NCBI GenBank assembly: GCA_028622995.1 | Contig: JAJQJQ010000067.1 | Location: 372,001 to 436,000, forward strand | Length of the DNA: 64,000 nt | Reading direction: 5' to 3' | DNA from: Panagrolaimus kolymaensis | Taxonomy: Eukaryota > Nematoda > Chromadorea > Rhabditida > Panagrolaimidae | In this document: in pieces, positions 56,384-64,000 of the stretch | How positions within the stretch are numbered: the stretch's first letter is position 1 | Layout of the letters: each line of letters starts with the position of its first letter | Program-made: the position numbers and the translations under genes | The notes under the pieces: model-generated | Seen by the model: the letters and a program-made list of their open reading frames with translations, nothing else | Told to the model about the DNA's origin: nothing | Database searches by the model: none

Positions 56384-59324
56384 CTATTTGAATCAGCTCG
56401 CAGAACCTCTCTTAAATGAATGAAGAGGCGTTCACCAATCATTCATTTATTAATTTGGAAAAAAATTATGGTTGAAAGTCTGTTTTTTTTTCCTCTCAAA
56501 GTATCCAACTTGATTGAATTTACTCGATAAATTTTTTTGCGATTTCAAAAGTATTTTATTTAAATCAAAAATAAAGGAATCTCATTTTAAATTATTTACA
56601 ACAATTGCCTCAGAGAAATTTCTTTTTCACTTATTTTCAAATAAATTCGTTGCAAAAAGAAAATTTTGATTGGTTGAAATAATCAAACAACCAATCAATT
56701 TATATTTTTTATTTCTTTCATTTTTTTCCTGAATAATCTGAAATAATTTCTTTTTCTTTTTTGATAAGAAAATTAATACCTTCCAAACTTTTGAATTTTT
56801 TCTTCCTAGTGTGGGAGTGGCTTTTTTTGTTGTTGATCTTCATCCTCTTAAATTTGATGTTGTCTGATGCATGGATTAATAACAACATATTTACTCGTGA
56901 AACTTATCGGATAAAATATTATTTTTAATCCTAATCCAAGGTTTTTATGCAATTAAAAAAGAAAAAAATAACAATAAAATAAATAATAAAAGGGTAATGC
57001 ACTTTTAAATTTTGAAACTTGCTTACTTCAAAAGTTTATACAGCCGTGTCTCTTTTTATTCATTTATGTTTTTTGCCCACCACTTTTTCAGTCTATCTTT
57101 ATTTCTTCTCAATTTTTTCTTACTTTTTATTTATAAAAAATCTATCATCAAAATTTACGCGCTTTAATCAACCACAAAAAAACGCTGAAGTTAATTCTTC
57201 CACCTTTTTTTCACCGATTTTTTCTTTTCTCCTCATTTTTTTGTTTGAATAATTTTTTTTCTATTCCCGCTTTTTTGTTTTGTGTTCGGTTTGTGGTGAA
57301 TGTATGTATGAATGTTGCTAAACGTGAGAGTTCTAAATTTTTTTGTCTTTTTTTCTTGATCATCGATTTTTTCCTTCATTATCTTTTTTTAGACATCATA
57401 TACAAAAAAAATAAAATAAAAACGTGTATGTGCATGCGTGAGCTGAAGCAACAAGAAAAAGAATCGTTTTCTCCCTCTCTTTTTTATTTTTAAAGGCGTA
57501 GAAAAAAAAATATAAAAAAAGCGAAGGCGAAAAAAAGTTTAAAAACCTTGCATTCTTTTTTTTCTTTCATCATCGTTTGTTGGCGGCGACTTCATATTCC
57601 ATCCATCCCATCTGTGCCCATGTTGACCCCACCCATTTTTTTCTTCTTACATTTTCTCTTCTCTCTCTCTAAAATAGAAATAAATAAAAAAAATAGTGAT
57701 CTCTGAAATAAGCTACAAATAAAGAAAAAGAAAAAAATTCAAAGTTTATTTTGAATAAAAAAATTAAAAAAAAGATCTGCAGTGCTGCACGTACATAAAA
57801 AAAAGCATATGAGTTTCTGTTCTTTGAATAAACTTTTTTGTTGAAAAGTTTTGTTTTTATATTCGTGATTTTTTTCGATGTCTTTTTGTCTATTCCCATT
57901 ATTTTTTGCTTGTTTGCTTCCATAAAATTTCTTCTATTTTTTTGTCAAAAAAATCAAATTAATTTTTTTATTTTTTTCGAGAATTTTTTATTGATCGAAA
58001 AATTGACTGTTTCGTTAGTTGTTGCGAGTGCGATGACTGACTTTGGCTGCGTGAGAAATAATAAGATTTTTTTTCTTTTTTTATTGTTTTAATATTTTTG
58101 TTATCTCAATCAGTCATATTATATTGATAGACCCAGCAAGGCACACAAAGGTTGGTGCTTTCGTCAAAAAAGTAATTCCAAAGTCCGAAAATATTTTTTT
58201 AATATTTTTTTTTGTGAGAAAAATTTTTTTTCTAAGGCGTCATTGCTTATAAATGAAAATGAGACTTTAGTGAGGAGGAGAGTGATGTTCGATGCAAGGC
58301 TTTTTTTAAGCTGGTAAAAAATAGAAAAGAAACCAAATGTTTAATATTTTTTCTTTTTTTCTTTCTAAATTTAGTGGAAAATTATATTATTAAAAAAAAG
58401 GAATTTGATTTTCCTTGCAACGAAAAAATTTTTTCTTTTGTTTTGAAGAAAATAAAAATAGCGAAAATTTTGATTTAAAACTATTAAAGCCATAGTTTTT
58501 TTGACATTAAAAAAAGTTATGTAAAAACTAACAAACATTTAAATTCTCAAAGTTCACTTTTAATCATCACTTGCCTCTAAAACTTTACTCCTGCATAAAT
58601 AATAGCGAAAAAATGAGCAATAAACTTTGAACAATTTCGTTACTCAGAAAAAGAAGAAAAAAAAGACAAACGCCTCACCAACTTTTTTTCTTTCCCATGC
58701 TCCAAAAAAAAGAATTTTATTGATTTAAAAAACAAAACAAATTTCCAGTCGACGCCTATTTTTTTTAAAAATATTTTTTGTGTCCAAATTGGAACATAAA
58801 TGTAACAAAAATCTGTCAAACCTACGATCAAATAATAAATAAAAAAAATTAAGCCTTTGCTGATGATCTATGAGTTGAGAATGACCTTTGCCATCTTCAC
58901 TATTTTTCAAAATTTTTTACCTATTTCCTCAGTTTTTTTTTTTGAATGCCTTTATTTTTCTTTCATCTTTCTTTTTATATTCAAAATAAAGAAAGATTGA
59001 TCGATGCAAAACGAAAAAAAACTATCACAATTTAGCATCAAATTTTATTATTGTCTTTGCTAGCTTTATTTTTTTGTTTTTTAAATTTTCTTGTTTTCAT
59101 TTTTCCACGTATTTATTTATTTATTTTTATTTCTCTCAAAAGTTTTCTGCCAACAAAAAAAAAATAATATCAATAAAATTTTTTCATTTTGATTTCATCC
59201 ATCGTTTTTATATTTATATATTTTTTTGTTTTTCTAAACCCATTCGCGACAAACATTTTTGTTTATTATTTTATTTTATTTTTCTTACTTTTCTGTTTTT
59301 ACAGAAAAAAAAGCAAAAATATCA

Positions 59325-62300
59325 ATGACGACGAGTCATGCAGCAATGGATATATCGTCATCTTCCCCGCCACCTTCATCATCCACAACAGCAACAATAA
59401 ATCCAATAACAAATTTAATGGCTGAACATTTATTAAATCCAAATAAAAATAATAATAAATCTTTGGAAAATGCTTTAGTTACATTAATACAAAATCAAAT
59501 TAAAAATGATTTATGCTTTTATTGTGGAAGAAAATTATTATCATTATTAAATAATAGTATTATTTCTCCATCGACGAATAATGTTGTTAACAATATTATT
59601 TATTGTCCTGATTGTAAAATAACTAAATATTGTTCAGAGGAACATCAGGTAAGTAAATATTTTATAGTTAAAATTTATAGGAGGCAACTTTGAGTTAGTT
59701 AAACAAAATTTTTTCTTAATTTTAAACATTTTCACATTGGTTTTTAATTTCTCAAGCTTCTTAAAATTTTTATAATGTAAAATAAAGCTATGATTTAATA
59801 AGTTTTCGTAGCGATATGAAAAATTTAAAAAAAATTTAAACTTTCTTTAATTATCAATATTTTGTTAATCAAATTCCTTTTTTTGTTTTTAAAAAATTCA
59901 ACTTTATAAACATTTTTGAAAAAAAATTAATACTGGTTATTATTATTTTTAGAAAGTTGATCAACCTCGTCATAAACAAATATGTCATGATTTACGGGTG
60001 AAAATGACAACTTTTTCTTCTTCATCATCAGCAACATCAAATAAAAATAATAATTCAATGGATTCCACTTCATCTTCAAGCAATTCACCTCCATCCAATG
60101 GTAAGTAGTAAGCAAGTAGAAAAAAACGTTACTGCCCTTTTTTTTATAAATTAAATTTTTAAAGCAACTTTTCGAAAAACTTAACTTCACCTATCCACAA
60201 AAAATATAAATAAATTGATTAGTTTTGCACTTTTTCACATTTAACAAACACACAAGTTTCTTATTTACAGAAACAGCAAATTCTCCAGCAAAATTGGTGG
60301 TGGTGGAAAATAATTCTACGGATGATCCAGATATACAAATTATAGAATCATCTTCAACTTCTAAAACAAGCATAATGGAAGCTAGATTTGCAAGGAAGCG
60401 AGCATTAAATCCACATATAACGTATAAAGATCATTCAAAAAATCCATTATTTAAATCAACTTTACAAGATCATATGAGATCTTTAGCTGCTAGCGGATTA
60501 GCATTAAATCAACATCAAGCTATCGCATTAAGATTAAGGGTAAGTTTTTTTTCAAATATTAAAATCTGTGGGAAAAATTTAAAATGGATAAATTTTTAGA
60601 AAAAAATTAATTTTCTTTATTTGTTCCAAAATTAAAAGTTAGCCCGCGTAACGACTGATTTTTGGACTTATTTGTCCTGAAACTAAAATATTTAAATTTC
60701 TAAAAATGCTTTTTTTTCTTCATAAAACGGATTAAATTTATTTGCCAATTTTTTAATTAAGAGTAAAATTTTTAACACAGAAAAATTATTTTTGGAAATA
60801 AATAAAATTACTATTGGAACCTGCTTTTCTTTCCACGATCAAAAAGTTCGATCTTAAAACTAATTTTCTTAATCGAATGCCTCCGTTCTTTTTTTTCTTT
60901 TTTTTATAATTAAAATTAATTAACTTTTTTGGGAATTACCTGTTAAAGTTTTTTTGACATCATCCATCATCGAAGGGCGAAATAATCTGTTACTTTTTTT
61001 ACTGTAATAAAAACTAATTAACTCATGATTATGATTTTAAAATATTTTTTTCTTTATGATAACAACAGAAAAATTTATTTGGGCGTTTTTTCTTTAAAAT
61101 ATGATTTCTCTGCTCTTTTCTTAATATAGAAAATCTTTAAAAATATCAAAAAATGAACGAATTGTTTTTTGTGGATTATGCCAAAAATCAAAATATACAC
61201 ATAAATTTCATTTAAATAAGCTTTTTGTTGCTTCCTTGTCTTTAATTTAATAAAAGTGCACTTATATTTCATTTTATAAATGGTAAAAAAAATGTTGCTT
61301 GCAAAAAAGTGCGATTATTAGTTTTAAAAAATTTAGATTTATAAAAAATTCATTAATAGCAGTTTTTTGTTTTTATTTAAAATAATTTATTTTGAACGGC
61401 AAAAAAAAAATGTATTTAATAAAAATAGAATTCAAATTAAAAAAAAACTCCAAAAACTTGAAACTCTTTTAAAATTTGTTCCTTTTTTTAGTATTTGGCT
61501 GAACATGTGATTCGAGGCCTTAATGAATATGGTTGGGCTGTATGCGATCATTTTCTAGGTGATACACATTGTAGTTATACGTATCGGTAAGCCATCTTTT
61601 ACAAAATTACCACCTTATTCTGCCTTCGCTTTCTGCCTTAAAAAAATAATAAAAAAATTAATTTTTTTTTGTTATTCCTAAAAATATTTTCGCTTTGAAA
61701 CTAACAATTTTAATAAAGAATTAAGTCTTTCAAATATTTAACTTTTATAAATTTTTTTTAGTGAAGTGGAACGCCTTTACGAGAGGGGTTTATTTAGTGC
61801 TGGACAATTAATGGATCGAAAAGATAATTCTCAATTACAAGATATTCGTTCCGATCAAATTTATTGGTTTAATGGTTCTGATGAGAGAGCGAGGGATTCC
61901 GTTACAGTGCGACTCCTAATTTCTATGATTGATTCGGTGATTGTTCATTTTCGAGATCGAATTCCTCCATATACAATTTCTGGAAGATCTCGAGCCATGA
62001 TTGCTTGTTACCCGGGCAATGGCACTCGATATGTTAAACATGTGGATAATCCAGTGAGAGATGGAAGGTGCATAACTTCCATATATTATTGTAATGAAGA
62101 TTGGAAATTAGCTGAACAGGGTGGAACATTAAGATTATATCCTGAAACTTCCTTAGTGCCTATGGATATTGATCCACAAGCTGATAGATTGGTATTCTTT
62201 TGGTCGGATCGAAGAAACCCACATGAAGTGTTACCTGTTTTTAGACATCGGTAAGCAAAATTAAATTTAATTAGGCAAAAACTTAAAAAATCTGTCCAAA

Positions 62301-63008
62301 GTGAAATACAAAATTTTTAGTTCTAAACTAAATTTCAAAATTAAAATGCCCTGCAAAAAAAATTATTCTGTTTAAGATTTTTTAAATTCCAAAAAATTCC
62401 ATAATAAATTTAAATTTTTACTGCACAGAGAAAAATTTATTTGGACTTTAAAAAAAAATAAAGAAAATTAAACAAAATAACCGAAAATTATTGTTTTAAA
62501 CTTTTGGGTCGAGATTAAAAAAATAATTATTCGAACAAATAAATATATTTATTTTCTTTTAAATTTCAGATATGCCATAACAATATGGTATTTTGATCAA
62601 GCAGAAAAAATGGAAGCTCTTGAGAGGCGGCGAAAACAAGAAGGTAGTTCATCATCCACCGAAACAACGACATCTTCGTCGCCCATAAAATCTCGAGCTC
62701 CTGCATTGCCTGAATGGACTTCAAGAGCATCAGCATTTAAACCGGTTGCAGCCACTTCAAGCTTTATTTCACCCAAAGTTCCTGAATTTCAACAACCATT
62801 TCGAGGGCCACCTGGAATTGCCGCCAATGCAGCAGCAGCTTCAGGCTTGGGAAGTGCAGGATCTTCTTCACCATTTATTCCCCGCCATCATATGTCTTCA
62901 ATTCGAGATAATACCAATTCAGATTCATTTTCGACTGGTTCAGCTGAAGATAATCTTGATGACGAGCCGCATCCACCAAAAGATTTTAAACCTGAATATC
63001 AAATTTAA
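59325..63008 (+). CDS. egl-9: EGL-9 type HIF prolyl hydroxylase (MYND finger + 2OG dioxygenase)
   Basis: Six exons, 59325-59648, 59953-60100, 60271-60539, 61492-61586, 61762-62250 and 62570-63008, give 587 residues. A MYND zinc finger is formed by C64, C67, C94, C97, C103, H107, H115 and C119, with an unusually long Asn/Ser loop between the second and third Cys. The catalytic core begins AEHVIRGLNEYGWAVCDHFLG. Iron ligands are H372, D374 (KHVDNP) and H433 (NPHEV), and R442 before YAITIWYF binds 2-oxoglutarate. EGL-9 hydroxylates HIF-1 prolines when oxygen is present, marking HIF-1 for VHL-dependent degradation. The C-terminal 140 residues are Ser/Pro/Ala-rich and probably disordered. A TTTTTACAG acceptor at 59304 precedes the ATG by 20 bases (spliced leader or leader exon). 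AATAAA overlaps the region just after the stop. Confidence 0.95.
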
Positions 63009-63453
63009 AATAAATGCAAATTGTCTATGCCTTTGATTCCCGCTGGTTTCTTTAACAAAAAATTTCTTATTCAATATTTACGTTTAAGGATTGGAATTTA
63101 TAAAATGAAACATGTTTTTGGTTTTTTGGGGAAAAATATTGAAATAATTAAGAATTCATAATTCCGATCAAATTTCCCTCCTTTTTTTAATTAACGGGTC
63201 ATTTTCTTTTGTATTTTGTTAATTATTTTTGTTTTATTAAATGGAAACGGTTTTTTTCTTGTTTTTTATGAATATCAAAAAAATAATTTGTTGTTCGTTT
63301 GTTAAATTATCATTTTCATTGAATTAATTGGGCAACAAAAAAATAAAAATTGTAAAAATAAATAAATATAAAATATAATATTTATGTTTAAAAGAAAAAT
63401 TACATTTAACAAAAAAACGACATTTAATAATTAAAAATATTTACAATAAATAT
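63009..63453. other. Convergent 3' intergenic region
   Basis: AT-rich spacer between egl-9 and the right-edge minus-strand gene. AATAAA-like signals for both strands are present. No gene seen. Confidence 0.5.
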
Positions 63454-64000
63454 TTAAACTAATGGCTTAAATTTATTTTCAAATTCATTTCTCAACGATG
63501 GTTCAAGATTTCCATAAATGGTTAAAATTTTATTCCATTTTTCTTCTTCGGACGAGAAATTAGGATTTTGTAGGATTGCAGAAATTTTAGTAAATTGGTT
63601 TTGAGCTTCCTCTGACATTCCTTCCACAGTTTTATGAATGGCATCTTTTTTAGTTTGCTGGGTTATATCAGTTTCATTCATAAATTGATGATATAATTTT
63701 CGATTAGTTTCATCGAGATTATTTGAAACTAATTGTTCCACTTCTTTCATTTTATCATCGTACGTGACATTTGGCTGGCGAATAATTCGTTTAAACTAAA
63801 AAAATAAATAAGAAAAATAAAAGTTTTGGCAAAAGTAAAAAAATCTAAAATTTATTTTTTCTTCTTTTTTTCTGTATTTTTAAACAAAAAACTAATAAAC
63901 TTTAATATGGATATCCATTTTTTTAATTAGAGTTAAAAGAAGGAACGTTTCAAAAAAATTCCCGGCGTTTAACCCAAAATAAAAAGCATTTTATTTAAAT
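63454..64000 (-). CDS. SXP/RAL-2 (DUF148)-like protein, 3' exon, partial
   Basis: The last exon runs 63795-63454 after a TTTTTTTAG acceptor, and earlier exons lie beyond the right edge. It encodes about 113 residues: FKRIIRQPNVTYDDKMKEVE, then EGMSEEAQNQFTKISAILQNP, SSEEEKWNKILTIYGNL and a C-terminal NEFENKFKPLV. The all-helical, Glu/Lys/Asn-rich pattern with SEEAQNQFTKI and repeated 'xxKIxxI' spacing matches nematode SXP/RAL-2 secreted proteins, a nematode-only family. The signal peptide, if present, would be outside the window. The function of the family is largely unknown, though several members are secreted antigens. Assignment is by pattern only. Confidence 0.6.

Larger units (their letters stand above)
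52517..59304. other. Long gene-free stretch between ccz-1 and egl-9
   Basis: About 6.8 kb with no supported coding sequence. It contains the 53371-53477 TTACTATC element, the 55386-56383 hairpin, a CACGTG site at 54790 and many Phe/Ser/Lys-rich chance frames. It lies upstream of both ccz-1 (minus) and egl-9 (plus) and so probably holds both promoters and any non-coding egl-9 leader exon. Confidence 0.6.

Noticed and set aside
53900..57493. Several Phe/Ser-rich open frames upstream of egl-9
   Set aside because: Composition reflects T-rich DNA. Overlapping frames on both strands look equally 'coding'.
58640..59425. Open frames around the egl-9 leader
   Set aside because: Shadows of T-rich DNA and of the real egl-9 frame.
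1..64000. tRNA, rRNA or CRISPR features
   Set aside because: No B-box-like GGTTCGA with a matching cloverleaf, no rRNA-like segments and no regularly spaced identical repeats were found by eye. A tRNAscan run would be decisive.

Overview
This window looks like a piece of a nematode genome. It is very AT-rich by eye, with long poly-A/T tracts in the non-coding DNA. Genes are split by short introns with TTTTCAG- or TTTTTAG-like acceptors. The gene content fits: an EGL-9 type prolyl hydroxylase with an N-terminal MYND finger, serpins without signal peptides, a UDP-glucuronosyltransferase, a short secreted Ly6-like protein and an SXP/RAL-2-like protein. No ribosome-binding sites, bacterial operons, tRNA or rRNA genes were seen. 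Exon joins below were worked out by hand from splice signals and reading phase; a few boundaries may be off by a base.

Layout. 0-2 kb: 5' exons of a C2-domain (synaptotagmin-17/B-K-like) gene running off the left edge (minus). 2-7 kb: non-coding. 7.05-7.85 kb: duplicated, decayed 3' end of the TTC17 gene. 8.1-8.8 kb: PH-domain gene (+). 9.3-12.8 kb: large unrecognised gene with glycine-rich NGxDG motifs, carrying a frameshift and an in-frame stop (minus). 13.6-17.6 kb: short-chain dehydrogenase, two-domain rhodanese/mercaptopyruvate sulfurtransferase and Ly6-like protein (all +). 17.8-29.4 kb: complete TTC17 homologue (minus, 14 coding exons). Its 5.8-kb fifth intron carries a recently inserted Ty3/gypsy-type LTR retrotransposon in the opposite orientation. 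The element has 215-bp LTRs identical by eye, a 5-bp target duplication and one frameshift inside the integrase.

29.9-42.3 kb is an accessory-looking cluster. It holds two tandem paralogues of a secreted cysteine-containing protein (possibly degenerate trypsin-fold), interleaved with two intracellular-type serpins of different predicted specificity, a small membrane protein and a UGT. 43.4-44.4 kb: intronless unrecognised gene. 44.7-47.2 kb: membrane-anchored sulfotransferase-like gene. 50.1-52.5 kb: CCZ1, half of the MON1-CCZ1 Rab7 activator. 52.5-59.3 kb: gene-free DNA containing a 1-kb hairpin with 458-bp arms that match perfectly by eye. 59.3-63.0 kb: EGL-9 (oxygen-sensing HIF prolyl hydroxylase). 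The right edge holds the 3' exon of an SXP/RAL-2-like gene.

The most notable non-gene structures are the 458-bp-arm hairpin, the young LTR element inside TTC17, the duplicated TTC17 tail, and a family of about 105-bp TTACTATC elements, two of which sit inside introns. Several genes carry single-base frame breaks in short homopolymers. These may be consensus errors of the assembly or true decay, and the sequence alone cannot decide.
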